Below are positions 11,201-23,144 of a stretch of 64,000 nt of DNA, piece by piece. Numbering within the stretch: the stretch's first letter is position 1; the number at the start of each line of letters is the position of its first letter. Both the position numbers and the translations under genes were made by a program. Source of the stretch: Isochrysis galbana (Eukaryota; Haptophyta; Isochrysidales; Isochrysidaceae); the NCBI GenBank assembly GCA_018136815.1, contig CM030932.1, forward strand, positions 2,688,234-2,752,233, written 5' to 3'. The notes beneath the pieces were generated by a model. That model searched no databases. It saw nothing but the letters and a program-made list of their open reading frames with translations, and was not told the origin of the DNA.

Positions 11201-14200
11201 AACCGAAGGCAACTGCTGAAACATCGCAAGCTGGGCCGCAGAAAGTTCGGCCTGCTGTGCGGTGCGCCGAGACGGTGGAGGAGGAGGAGCCACTATCGAA
11301 GTTGCAGGCACCTCAAAGCCCAACACACAGTAATGGTGAGTATGGTGAAGAGTGACGAGTAGTGCTTCGAGCTGCTGTGGAGGAAGCGAAGCGTGCTGAT
11401 AGAGCAATAGTTCTGAAAGCGTAGTTAGCAGAGCGACGGTGAGCGCAGTGGCCGCATCCGCGGATCGGGTGGACACACAATGTACCAGGCATGCCACCCC
11501 GAATCCCGCCCAGTGTGCCCAAACAGGAGATTGCGTGTCGGCAAGGCCAGCGGTAATAGTAGGCACGAGTAATTCAGCAAGGAGCCCAGCGGGGTATCCG
11601 ATCTCGCGCCCATCACTTTCCCGTCCATGCGAGAGCGCAGCGTATGCCAAGGCCAGCAACTGTGATTGCGCGCCACGGCCAACGGATGATCCGACGGACG
11701 CTCGGAGTATGCGAAGAACAGGTTGTAGAAGCAGAGCCGACAGGGGCTTGCCAATGTGGGCAGGGGTGCCATGTAGCAGAGAGGTCATTAGCTCTGTGGC
11801 GAGCGCTTGGGCGGAATCGCCAAATCTCAAACGACGGGAAGCTTCCCGAGGCATCCCACTTGTTGAGCGTTCGCGAAAGGGGGTGGGTATGGGGTCTATG
11901 GACAGTTGCTCGCGTCCGGACGGCTCGCGACTCGCACTGCCCGACAGCTCACGCCAATTTGTAGACGTGTCAGCGTCGAGGTCAAAGTCCCTCTGCGACA
12001 ACGGCGGCTCCATTTCAGCGGGTTTAAGGAGCGGTGTATCAGCAGGCGATCCAACCGGTGACTGTGAGGGTGCGGTACCACCTGCGTTTCCACTAACATG
12101 CCTCTGGGATGCTGGTTGCAAGACTTGCAAGAGAGTCCCAGCAGCAAGAAGGAGGAGGAGGGAGCCTCCAGTTGACGGGAGCACAGCGGGAGCGAGAGGT
12201 GCCGAGCGCATCGAGGTGCGACACGCACACAAAAGGTGAGGGGGCGCGGGCTCCCCCCCGAGTTGAGCAATGAACCCGTCATGAGCAGCAGCAAGCACGG
12301 CGCGGAGTTTGGCAAGAGCATAGAGGCGCACGCGGGGAGTACATCGCGGGCCGACTAGCATTGCCAACAAGGGAGTGAGCAGGGGTGGCGGGAAGCTCGA
12401 GGCTGACGCAAGCCAACGCCCGGCGGTCGCGCGCACGGCGGCAGAGGGATGTTGCAAGGTGTCCAGCGCGAGCAAAAGGCCAACGCCTGCAGGACCGCCG
12501 CCGCCCTCACCAGCGCTGATGGCCCAATCACCTGGTAGGAGGGTAGACCTAGCGTTTACAATGCCCCTAGAGGTGTCCCAAGAGGTTGCAGCTGGCAGTT
12601 GCAACTCGTCACCACCGGCAACGTCGGCATGAGGCGCGCTGGCACGGCCTGGGTCGTCGCCGGCATCAGCACCGCTCACACGTCTACCATCCAGCTCCCC
12701 GCACGACGTGCCAGGACGCGTATTGGAATACATGACCGGAAAAGTTGTTGTGCCAGCCTCGACATCCATGCTAGTCTGGCTGGTGATGATGCTTAGGGCA
12801 GGGCCAGCATCCCCAACTCCTCCACCAGGCGACAATTGAGAACGCTGCGGTGCGGCCAGCAGGGAAGCGCGCCAAAGCAACGAGAATCTCGCCACTTCCC
12901 GGGCTAATGCGTCGCTTGCGAGGCCAATTCTCCTTGAGCGATCTCTCGCAACGCCACTAGGCCGCGCGTCTCGATCCCTTCTTGCGTCAGAGTTTCCCGA
13001 TGGCGAGACGCCTCCAGCGTAAGTTGCATAGAGATTACCAGAGTCCTCGGCTGCCGTTTCAGTCCACTCTCCATCATCTTCCCCATCTTCATCACCTTCC
13101 GCTTCTTCTTGGGGATGTAGGGGAGGACCGCCAGTGGTTGGTTGGATGGTAAGGGCGGAGGTTGCATTGTTAGCCCCGCCAACGATGCGCCTGCCGACCC
13201 AGCCTCGTCGCCGGCGGCCTAGTGCGGACGTCGCATCGCGCGACACGCCTTCCGTGCTACCTCTTACAAGAGCACCAAATCCAACACCATCACTTCCCAC
13301 GCCACCCTTCCCCGCCGCCTCTTCATATGCCCTTGCCGCTGCTCGCATGCGAGCAGCCACTACAGCTGCGCATGCATCGGGCCACACCGCTTGCAGCCGT
13401 GTCCACAATAGTGCAGCCGCATGCTGCGTCGAGCCGTCATCGGAGCCCAAGAAGTGCCATACGCATGACATGATGGAAACGGCGCGAGGAGTTCCCAACG
13501 GCGGCTGGAGGGGCCTCGAAACGTGAGCGACTTTGAAATCACTCGACCCAGACATTGTGCCTGTTGGTGCCCGATGAGTCGTGGAGGTATCGAGCTTCCC
13601 AGCTTGTATTGCGAGAGCAAGGCCTGGGGCACACGTCGCAAGTACGGCAAATGACGCGGAGCCGCACCCCTCGACGAGAGCAGAAAGCCAGAGAGGGAGG
13701 TCACTCGTTGCGCTCAGCGCAGTAGCAGCAACCGCGCGAGCCGCCTCCGCCCCCTCGGCGACCGAGACGGCAGCGGCAGCCGCACCAATTGCTGCAGTAG
13801 CCATTTCACCTGCGACAGCGCGTGCATCCGCCAACGCTAATGGGCCCGCTGTTGGCGACCCCACAAGATTGAGGTAAATGTCATCTGCTAATTTGGACCA
13901 TAGCACAGGAGGCGAGGCAAGCGTCGAGTGAAGGGCGCGGCCAAGGCCGAACGAAAAAGGTGATTGTGCCGCGGCGGAAGCTGCATAGGATGAGAGGTTG
14001 TGAGTCCCTAAGACTGAAGACACCACCGCAGGCACAGCACTTATGCCGTGAGCACGCCATGCGCCATGTGCCCCATCCTTTGCCCAGCCGATGCCTGCGT
14101 TGCCGCCGCATCGACCGGACCTACCAGAAGTGTAGGCGAGAACTCCGCCCGCTCCCCGCCATGGGATTGGATCGCAAGGCGATTCGACCCGCAGTATCAT

Positions 14201-17200
14201 GAGGAGAAGCCGCACGCTCAGGCTTAAGGCGCAAAGAAGGGTCGTGTCATCGTTGGACCGCTGACTTGTTCGCTGCTCGGCCTCGAGTCTATTGCGCCTT
14301 TCTCTGCGAGTTGGCTCAGCGGCATTTAGCGTGGGCTCCAGCTCATCAGTGACTACGGCGTCGTCGGCACCATCGCCACCTGAGCCGTAATTTGGGTTCG
14401 ATTGAGTAGCTGCCGAACCACGTCGAGAAGCGGCGCGGACCAACTGCGAGAATACTAGTGAGTACGGGCGCAACAAGGATGCCAGCACGTTGTCTATCAT
14501 GATCGGCGCGGGCTGCAACGGAGCAGCGGCAGTAGTCGACGCATGGGGGGGAGACGCGGGAGGATCTCGGTGAGCAGCTGGGACAGATGGGGGCTCAGCG
14601 AATGATGGAGAGACCGAAGCGCTACCTCCAGCGGGAGCAGGAGCTGGGGCAAGGCTGCCTGGTGTGCCATCAGTAGCTTTGGGCGTCCCTGGGAAAGGTG
14701 CGGTGTCGATGACTCGGGAGGTTTCAAGATTGGCAGCATGACGGCACTTGTCAAAGAGGTGCACAAGGAGATTGTGCTGCAGATGGAGACATCCAAGGAG
14801 GAGCGCATCATTAGAAGCTCCTGCCGCAGCCGAGGCAACGCGACAGGACGCGGCAGCCATTCCAGCCAGCTCAGCCACCCCACGGGGGAGCGAGGGCGGG
14901 CAATCCGGCTCACGTGGCGTCGTCGGAATCGCATCTATCTGGCTGGCCTGACACGGAGTGGAGCCGTCGGACGGTGTGCAAACAGGTCGCGGCACAGGCG
15001 TTGCTCGCTCGATTGCTGAGCCGCTGCCGATAAGTTCCGACGCGGACACGCCGCGTGGTCCCCCTGTGCTGCCAAGTGGCTGAAGTAGAGACGGTTCGGG
15101 CAAGCGCGACAGCATTGCCGCAGACACATCGAGTAGTTCAAGCTGTGGCTGAGCAAGCTGTTGAGATGGGTCGTGATGGGATGGTGCAGCCCTATCTAGC
15201 GGGCCGCGTCGAACGGACATGCTGCCCGTGGAGTTGGTGCCATCTTGCCTGTCACTGCACGTGGAGAACTCGGACCCTTCCGCACAGTCAGTCCCAGCGG
15301 TAGAGCTTCGCGGCGCGAAGGAGGTGACAGAGCCCTCCACCATTCCAGCCGGCAGCCTCATCTTTCCTCCATCACTAAGGGTGTCCTTCCCCTTGCGCGT
15401 CGAGGGAACCGAATTGCAACGGGTGGCCTTGTGAACAGAGCCTCCAGTGGCAGGATGTTGGGGCTCGAGGGAAAGGAGGGCGCGTGTGCAGGCTCTCCAG
15501 AGAGCGCGCTGGGGGAGGCGCTCGTGAGAGAAGAATCGCGACGAGTCCTCGCTGAATGAGGGAGTAACAGCGGCAGCAGAGAGGGCGGCGAGAAGGATGG
15601 CGTCGTCGTCGGCAATTGCCTTGGCCAACGCCTGAACATGCAGCGTGCAATAGTGGCGGTTTAAGGGAGGTGTATGGGAGGGACACTGTGGTAGGATACT
15701 CCCACAAGCGGGCCGGGTAGCATACGGGATGCCAATGAGCACGGAAATTTTCTGCAGATATGTGCATCTTCGACATTGAAGTGGGTGCACTTGCAGAGCT
15801 TGCAAAGCTCGGCAATAGCCTGCAAGGTCTGGGATGCGATCCATGACCTATCCCCACCCCCGACACCATCTTGGGAGGATTCATGCGAGCCTCTCCTAAG
15901 GACCGGCAAATGGCACGGGGTGCTACCATCCTCGCACCGGTACATCGAGCACATGGACAAGCGTGCGGAAGGGCGACGGCGAGAGAGGCGCTGCTTCAGC
16001 ACGCGGTGCGAGAGGATCGTCGTAGTCGTCTGGTGCCGTCGCTGGCGGCGGTGGTGGCGCGGCGGCGGCTGTGAATAGCTGCTTGGCCGCTCCTAATAAT
16101 ATGGGTACAGCGTCTGGCGGAAGGGCCACGTCGATGCCGCTCGAGACGTGCGGTGGCGGCGAACGGAAAAGCCAAAGAAGTACGCGTCGAGACAGGGCCC
16201 ACTCGCGTAGAGGTAGAAGAGTGAGGGCCACGCGGAGCAACGAGATGAAGTCATCCACCGAAAACAATGCGTCATCATCGTTCTCGCCGCTGACAGCATT
16301 GATCTGCAGTGCAGGAGTAGTGGGGCCGAGAGCTACACCCGCTTGACCATGCTCCTCTCCCTGCTCTGGGGCACTGCGAGCCTTAGAAGGTGAAACAAGC
16401 CACAGCCCAGCTGCGTCCATGACCTTCCCCGACAAGCCGCAATCGCCAGTCGCAACCCCCTCCGTGAATGGGCTGGCGGGGAGGGGGAAATGTGTAACGA
16501 GCAATTCCAGAGCGGTCCGACGGACGAGAGTATCCCCTTGCTGTAGCGCGACAACCAGCGAGCGAAGGACGGTCCCTTGGGCGTCGGGGCAAAACGCTCT
16601 GCGTGAAACGTTCAATCTCTCGCCCACCTCTCCGCCAGGTGTCGAGTCTGCAGCGCCACCAGCACCGGCGGGTCCCGCAGAGGAGCATGCCGCTCCCCCA
16701 GTACTTTGGGTAGGAGAGGGCGAGGCTATGTTGGGTGCCGCTGTTGGGAAGCGCAAGTTGATGTAATTGAGCGCCTGTAGGCGAACTGTAGCATTGCGAA
16801 GTAGGCATCCCCACACGGCGCTCATGAAAGGCTCGATGGGCGCCTCACTCGCCAGCTGGTCTAGCAGGCGTACTGCTCGCGAGTGATACCTGAGTTGCAA
16901 AAGGGAAGCGATGCGTGGGAATGAGCCGAGGCATTCAGCCTGATTGATCACACGGTCAAGGATGCCTTCATACTTTCGAGAAAAAATGGTGCACTCATGC
17001 CATGGCTTTGCAACCGCAGGCCCTCCGTAAGCATCAGGTACACGCCACTTCCACTGACACTGCCATCCCTCACAAATGCGGCCCGACCCGAATTCCTGAG
17101 TCCAACCCGGGGCCCTAAGGGCGAAATCACACTCACTCAGATCCCATATCCTCCATTGCTGTCAGGAGAGCCAGCACGAGCCCCGGTAAGCACGGAACAA

Positions 17201-18142
17201 CGGCAGGACCCAACGTGACAAAGTGCCGTTCGAAGAGGTCGAGCAGGACAGGCTTCACCTATGGCCCAACTTGGAGGTGTTTGGTGAGGTATTGTGTCGC
17301 GAGACCTCCATGCACCCAGACGCCAATGTGCCAGGCCTGCAAGGCCGAGTGGGTTGTTTGTCTGGGCACACCTGATATGAGGCATGGCGGTAGAGCGTGA
17401 AGATGCCCTCCGTGTAAAAGGCCAAGTCGCGTGCAAGCCTCGCCGAGCCGATGCGACTGAAAATGAGCTCGTACGTCTGGAGAGTTGTTAAATGTACACC
17501 TGTATAACGAGCCGTTGTTCTCAGCCCCAGTCCTGCCACCCGGTCCCGGCGTGCTGACCACTTGCACCCGGATCGCGATGCACTTGCACCCACCGGATGG
17601 AAGCGAAGAATTCAGACACTGAAATAGGCGTTTTGCAACAAGAATCTTGTCAGGGATGATGGGCAGCTGTGAATATTTTGTCAGCACGCGCTGCAGCCGC
17701 TGCAGGTACCGTATCAAGTCGGCCCACTCCTGCGCCGCAGAAGATGATCGCGTGTGAGCGGTGAGAAGTTGCTCGACTTGGACGAAGAAGAAGGCCAAGC
17801 CCTGCCCAATGGTGACTGGTGTGCTGCGGGGCGTGCTGACAACGCTGGGTCGTCCGCACTGGTTGCAGCTCCGGTACCGCGCCGAACGCAGTGCACCCGG
17901 CCAACTCGCACGGCGCACTGGGCTCTCCCGCCTCACCCCAGCTCAGCGCTCTCTCTCTCAATTGCCCGCTCGCTCTTTTCTTCCCTCCTTTTGCATGCGC
18001 AGGATTGGCAAGGGGACGGGGTGCAGACCTGCGCCCTCTCAAACTGTTGGAGTGCCGAGTCAAGCTCGTCGCGGAAGTGCCTGAACTTCGGGTCTTTCCA
18101 ATGCGCGGCGTCCTGCGCCTCGACCGAGGCGCGGTCCGCCAT
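8220..18142 (-). CDS. DOP1: DOP1 (Dopey) family protein
   Basis: DOP1 proteins are very large peripheral scaffolds that act with MON2 at Golgi and endosomes in membrane traffic. The start is at 18142 (MADRASVEAQ). Supported 5' exons are 18029-18142, 17594-17729, 17372-17499 and 17137-17258. The next coding block is about 15938-16970, then a giant exon at 10734-15631, then blocks down to the TGA at 8220. Exon borders between 17136 and 16970 and between 15938 and 15631 are unresolved. The conserved N-terminal domain shows KFRHFRDELDSALQQFE, EWADLIRYLQRLQRVL, TYELIFSRIGSARLARDL and VWGCLLRNATVRLQALNYI. The conserved C-terminus shows WFASRAQEAEAQADLLRRL, LTSLWPIAMAELQRVLL and FGWMFVP. The middle is low-complexity, rich in Ala/Ser/Pro, with an acidic EDGEDDGEW run. 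The order and spacing match animal Dopey proteins. Confidence 0.93.
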
Positions 18143-19411
18143 CCGCGCGCGAGGGCGGCGGCAGGGAGGACGGCGGCGGGGCGGGGCAGAGGATTAGAGG
18201 GGGGGGGGGGGGGAGTATCAGGTCGTTTTATAAGGTGGTTCTGTAGGTTTTTTTCTCGCTCTGACTTTGGCGGGGGGGGGGGGGGCAGCGCGGCAGAGCG
18301 CTGCCACGAGGGGGCGCATGCGCTATAAGAAGCGCTCTGGCGGCTTCCAACGAGGCAACACCTCGTGGGAAGAGAGGAGGAGAGGAGGAGCTGCTTCCCC
18401 GGCCGGTCGAGAGGTAGAGGTTGAGCCAGCATCTGGCATCTGGACCTAATGGGAGACGGGAGCGGGGCCGAGGAGGGTTCAGAGCATGCACCTCCTCCAC
18501 CGCCCACGCCTGACGTACGTGAGACCACAGAGGAGGGGCAGACAGAGGAGTGTGGCAGGAAGGAGGAAGAAGACGCTGAGGAAGAGGGGCAAGGAGAAGT
18601 TGCTGACACCACAGGTAGAGAGAGGAACCGGCGGTCGGCGGTCGGGTTGAGGTGTCGTTCCGTCAATCATGGGACATCAATCGAATGGAGCCATCAAATG
18701 TCCATAGTTATTTATACAACTATATTCACATTACCCATTCTCGATGTTTAACACTGGGTGTAATATCACAATTACACCAGGTGCACGCCGTGCGTGCCGA
18801 TGTGCATCGGGGACGCCGTCCGTGCGTGCGCATGTCGACTGGTTTCTCTGCGGTTCCCTCCAATTACATAAACATGCAATATAAGAGAGATGTCTCACGG
18901 GGCACGTGTGATGAGTTGCAATCACCCATGTGCACGCCGTGCATGCGCACGGCGCGATGTGCATCGGTTCCCCCGCGGGGACGCCGTGCGTAGTGCGCAT
19001 GCCGACTTTTTCCTCTGTGGTTCCTCTATGTTACGGTGAGGGGACTTGCCCCACTAGACGCCCATCGCCTAGTGCGCACCCGGACGGCGGCCCGGGGCAG
19101 AAAACCTAGAATAAAAAAACCGTGACAGCTCAGCACACCCATATTTAAAGAGGACGCCAAGGGCAAGCTGCAAATGAACAATGAACGACAACCTCGGCAC
19201 CTCGGCCTCGTGGCGACAGCACTCGGCCTCGCCGAGAGACTCGCCTGAGGTCGAAGCACACCTCCCTCCCCGAGTATGACCCACGCGAAAAAGACAGCGT
19301 TACAAGCGAAAGACAACTCACCAATGACGAGACAACCGCGTCCATAAGACAGTTCTAACGGGCCACCCGGAGGCACAGGAGGAAGGCGAGAACAGACCAC
19401 CGGGGGCCGGT

Positions 19412-19942
19412 GCTTGGCTCCGGCCAGAGTTTCGATCCAAACCCACCCTTATTTCGATTCGAAATTTCGATGAGGTTGGAGCAAATTTCGAGCTTCGAGG
19501 GGTCTAATTTCGGCCTAATTTCGAATCGGAATTTGCTCAAGCGTCGCCGCGGCGGGTCCCGGGCCCCGATGCGTTGCCGCGCGGCCATCCCCGGTCTCGG
19601 ATGCTGAGTGGAGACCAACCTCCTGCGACGAGCTTGGGGGGTCGGAGGGATGCCCTGAGCCCTCAAGGGTCAAGGGCGTCATCATGTCATCATCATCATC
19701 CTCATCCTCGTCGTTGTCGGTTTTGCGCTTGCGCTTGGATGCCCGGAAGCGCGCCAAGGCGCGGCGCGCGGCCCCGGGCGGGCGGGGGGGGGGGGGGAGC
19801 GGGGAGCGGGCTGGGGGGGGGGCTTATTTCGCTTCGTCAGCGCCATATCGGCCTTTATTTCGGTAAAAAGTTTTGATTGCGATTGGCCCCCCTTATTTCG
19901 AAAAAAAATTCTCGAAACTCTGGACTCTGGCCGGAGCCAAGC
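19412..19942. mobile_element. MITE-like element with terminal inverted repeats
   Basis: The left end reads GCTTGGCTCCGGCCAGAG, and the right end carries its inverse, CTCTGGCCGGAGCCAAGC. Just inside each end lies a TTTCGA-containing stretch with CCCTTATTTCG. The interior of about 500 bases holds GC-rich low-complexity DNA and no transposase. A clear target-site duplication was not resolved. Size, inverted ends and lack of coding suggest a non-autonomous DNA transposon. Confidence 0.6.
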
Positions 19943-19984
19943 AAGCCGGTGCACCCCGCCCAACCCGGCCCCCCCCGCAACCTG

Positions 19985-20112
19985 GCCCCCTAAGTAGAGC
20001 ACGAGGGGAGTCGCCGCAAGGCGGGAAGTGAGGGAGAGGAAGGGAAATGGGCGTGGCTACAGTATTTAACCCCATGGCCACGCGCGAGGCGAGAATTTTA
20101 AAGGTTTTTTTA
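19985..20112 (+). repeat. dispersed repeat family C copy
   Basis: Family C runs from CCTAGGTAGAGCACGAGGGG, through a CCGCAAGGC block and GGGCGTGGCT, to GGCGAGAATATTAAA followed by T-rich DNA. This copy has CTAAGTAGAGCACGAGGGG and GGCGAGAATTTTAAAGG. Other copies are at 61130-61290 and 61385-61520 (forward), 42245-42385 and 50405-50740 (reverse), with fragments near 51490-51560 and 56250-56280. The copies at 50405-50740 and 60980-61290 share a longer extension containing GCCCTACGACCTGACACACG. Confidence 0.65.
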
Positions 20113-20556
20113 CAAGTACGTAGTGGTTCCTTGCGCCGCGAGTGCGGTAAGATTAAGATTATTATAAAGTTTCTCAGTTTCTCTTTTCTCTGGAGGCTAG
20201 CTAGCGCAACGAGTCGGTGACGATACCACGTTGCCACACCGTACACGGGAGGAGTAGAACCGCTCCCACAAAACAACTCAGTCTAAACAAGACCCCCCTG
20301 TCTGAGCCTCCGTATGAGTACGTCCTTCCGAAGTTCCTTGTTTATACTCGAGTAGAGTAGGTCTACTTTAGTACTCTAGGTCCCTCGGTCGGACTCCTTT
20401 CCGCTGCTAGGTCTCTTCCCTAAGGGAGAGAGAGAGGGCAAAGGGGATAACAGCGGGGGAGAGGAAGGGCCCCAGACCGAGCGGCAGGAGGAGAGAGATC
20501 GACACTGAACAGGGGCAAGGAGGGCAGGGCTACCTCTCGCAGCCGCGGCGCGCCGC

Positions 20557-21099
20557 ATGGGCAACGCGCTCCGCATCTTCGGCGGGAGGGATGTACGGCT
20601 TCTCGTGGCAGGCCTCGACGCTGCTGGCAAGACCACCATCCTGTACAAGCTGAAGAACGGGCCAAAGCGGGCTGCCAATACAGTTAGTACTATGCCCACG
20701 ATTAACTTCAACGTCGAGACCTGCCGCTTCAAGAATCTCAAATTCAGTATTTGGGACGTTGGCGGGCAGGACAGCATTCGGCCGCTGTGGCGCCATTATT
20801 ACACAGGGACTCAGGGTCTCATCTACGTCGTCGACTCGAACGATCGCAACCGGATCCAGAAGGCAGCTGAGGAGCTGCACGCTATGGCGTCCAACGCCGA
20901 GATGCGCCATGCCTGCATCTTAATTTTCGCCAACAAGTCTGATCTGCCGCATGCGCTCTCGGCCAACGAGCTTGAGAAGGAGATGAGGTTGGGGCTCTTA
21001 GGAAAACGGCTATGGCACATTCAGGAATCGTGCGCCACCTCAGGCGAAGGCCTGTGGCCGGGCTTGCAGTGGCTCGCCGAGCACGTGAAAGATCTGTAG
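20557..21099 (+). CDS. ARF-family small GTPase, divergent
   Basis: ARF GTPases cycle between GDP and GTP to recruit coats and effectors to membranes. This is a single-exon gene of 180 residues. Gly2 is present as an N-myristoylation candidate (MGNALRIF). Nucleotide-binding motifs are GLDAAGKTT (P-loop, residues 19-27), WDVGGQD (switch II), NKSD in place of the usual NKQD, and CATSGEGL. Switch I reads TMPTINFNVET, with Asn where canonical ARFs have Gly, and a short insertion KRAANTVS precedes it. The N-terminal amphipathic helix is several residues shorter than in ARF1. It is closest to the ARF/ARL1 branch, but these changes mean it could be a lineage-specific paralogue. An 18-base tandem duplication lies just after the stop (about 21115-21152). 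Confidence 0.93.
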   Translation: MGNALRIFGGRDVRLLVAGLDAAGKTTILYKLKNGPKRAANTVSTMPTINFNVETCRFKNLKFSIWDVGGQDSIRPLWRHYYTGTQGLIYVVDSNDRNRIQKAAEELHAMASNAEMRHACILIFANKSDLPHALSANELEKEMRLGLLGKRLWHIQESCATSGEGLWPGLQWLAEHVKDL

Positions 21100-21785
21100 C
21101 CAGCCGCATAGGCTAGTCCATCATGCAGACTTCCTAGTCCATCATGCAGACTTCCTTAGGCAGCACCAGTAAACTCTGGGCCAGTCTATGTGTTTCCTTA
21201 GGCACGACTTTCGCAGCTTGAACCTCTTGCGGTTCCATCAACTCCTACGCCCTGCCATCCTCTCCCGGAGTGAGTCTTGCTACGAGCCACTCACCGTAAT
21301 GCAAGGCTTGCATGCAGGGGGATCCGAGGCACAGGAGACGCAGATAGAGGGGGTATAGTTGAAAGCTTTTGTCCAGGTTGACTTTTGAGGACCCGAACAG
21401 TCCCAACAAATGAGTTGTTCACGGATGGCAGGGGCCTCGGTGCCAACGTCGGACTCGACACTTTTCTTCTTGGCCGTGCATGGCAATCCCTTGCCTTCAC
21501 TGGGCATAGGAGTGTGAGTCACTTGCTGCCAGATACTAGCTTGTCAGCTCGGACAGACGGAAGGGAAGGGGAAAAGGCGCTCATGAGGCGCGCTGCCGAG
21601 CTTAATTGGGAGTGTGTATTCCCCTTACCTATGTCTTTGGTGTGTTGTCCTCGCGATGGGCTGGTCTGAAACATGATGGATGCGTTTGCTTTACGGCTTG
21701 GGATTCAAGAGGAGTATCACAGAGCGCAAGAATAGCTTAGGCACACGACCATCCCAACAACACTAAACACTAGCGCCAACTAGAA

Positions 21786-22203
21786 GGGGCCTGCCGCCAG
21801 CCCGGACTCCACACTCTGAACCAGGCCCAAGGTAGTGCACCTGCCGGACCCCTGAAACCGAAAATAAAGGAATGAAAGGGGAAGGGTACGAGGAGGAGCG
21901 AATGGAAATAAGGGCGATGTCGCTAGGGAGGTAGCGGATCCGGGTGTGTAGTAGTAGTAGCGTGGGCGTAGGGTGTTAGCCTAGAATCCAGAATCTTCAG
22001 ATGTTTTTAAAGATTAAAAAACCATCTGAAGATTCAGAGCTACACACCTACTATCCTAAGGCACCCCTCTTTCTATCCTGTCAACGCCTCCCTTCCCTCC
22101 ACCTCCTCCCTTTCCCCCCACCATTCCTTTGTTTTCGGTATCCGGGGTACGGCTTGGGTACACTACCACAAGCCTGGTTCGGAGTGTGGGTTCCGGGCAG
22201 GCC
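21786..22203. repeat. 400-base inverted repeat of family B
   Basis: Two family B copies face each other. The left copy (21786 to about 22005) ends in GAATCTTCAGATG. The right copy (about 22023 to 22203) begins with CATCTGAAGATTC and continues as the reverse complement of the left one, through ATTCCTTTGTTTTCGG to CGGGCAGGCC. The loop is under 20 A/T-rich bases. The transcript would fold into a long hairpin. It may be two copies inserted tail to tail or a foldback element. Confidence 0.75.
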
Positions 22204-22275
22204 TTTGGGATGTCTTGTGTATGCGGCTGTCTTATATTGCGTTAGGTTGGAAAAACTATTGTTATAGTTTCAGCG

Positions 22276-22943
22276 ATGGTGCGCGCGCCGACCGCTCCCC
22301 TCTCCCAGCCCCCCGCCGCCACGCCGCCACAACGCCCCACAGGGGCCGACCCAAGCCGCCGGAGCGCCGGAGCCGAAGCGCTCGCAGGCCGCTGCCCCTC
22401 CCGATCACGACGTCGACATGGCCCCGCCGCCATCCCTCCCATGCAGCCACAGAGGCAGGGAGCAGGCAAAGTCCTGTTCCCTGCTTCCCTGCAGACCAAC
22501 AGGCCCAGAGCCAGGCTCTAGCTCTAGCGCCCAACCCCGCCGCCATGCCACCCTCTCAAGGACTCCTCATGGGGCGTGGCAGCTCTGCTGCCACCCCCAT
22601 GGAGGCAACTCCTACCATCAGTGCACCCCTCGGGGGCCGGCACTTCACACAACAAACAATCATGGGGGCCTTTACGGCCTCCAACACTGCAATATCCAAC
22701 AACCAAAAGTCCTACGCGGAAGCGGCAGGCCCCACACGCAAGCAGCCAGTTGAGACGCAGCAAACCTCACCTCAGCTTGCTCAACAGCCCCCACAACCCT
22801 CGCGCAAACGCGCGGACCCACAGTCGGAGCCCAAGACGACACTCCAACCCACTCCTCAACCACACCCTCCCCCTCCTCTTGATGAAGAAAGAGGAGGAGC
22901 CCGAGGACACCCGCTTCTTCATTCAGCTTGCGCAGCAAGTTGA
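22276..22943 (+). mobile_element. possible transposon ORF remnant
   Basis: The start ATG at 22276 and its upstream bases resemble those of the remnants at 5706 and 52605, but that frame stops near 22521. A neighbouring frame continues to 22943. It encodes a Pro/Gln/Ser-rich sequence with IMGAFTASNTAISNNQKSYA, the kind of low-complexity stretch seen in ORF1 proteins of some retroelements. A frameshift relative to an ancestral ORF is likely. No enzymatic domain is present. Confidence 0.3.
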
Positions 22944-23144
22944 ATGAAGAAAGGAAGGATAGGAGGACGGGGGGGGGGGGGGGGGGGAGTCTCATAGAGC
23001 GACTGCAGAGCGAGAAGTCGAAGTCATGCCTGTTTATCACCTTACTTAAACGATAAACGAGCCAATAATTATAGTAGTAATAGCAAAAACAAATTTCGAG
23101 CCGCAAATTTCGAGAGCAAAATCTGCAAACCTGGGCTTGAGACC

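Larger units (their letters stand above)
18143..20556. other. intergenic, repeats, no firm gene
   Basis: This lies between the divergent starts of DOP1 and ARF. G-runs occur at 18199-18212 and 18270-18284. A short acidic open frame at 18449-18751 (+) has a plausible ATG but no recognisable domain or second support, and I do not call it a gene. Two similar blocks of about 95 bases containing GTGCACGCCGTGC and GATGTGCATCGG occur at 18780-18868 and 18930-19030. A MITE-like element and a family C copy follow. The 250 bases before ARF contain the AGAGTA-type motifs discussed in the findings. Confidence 0.5.

Noticed and set aside
18449..18751. Acidic open frame with ATG, divergent from DOP1
   Set aside because: Low-complexity, no domain, no splice support, and overlapping open frames on the other strand look equally plausible.
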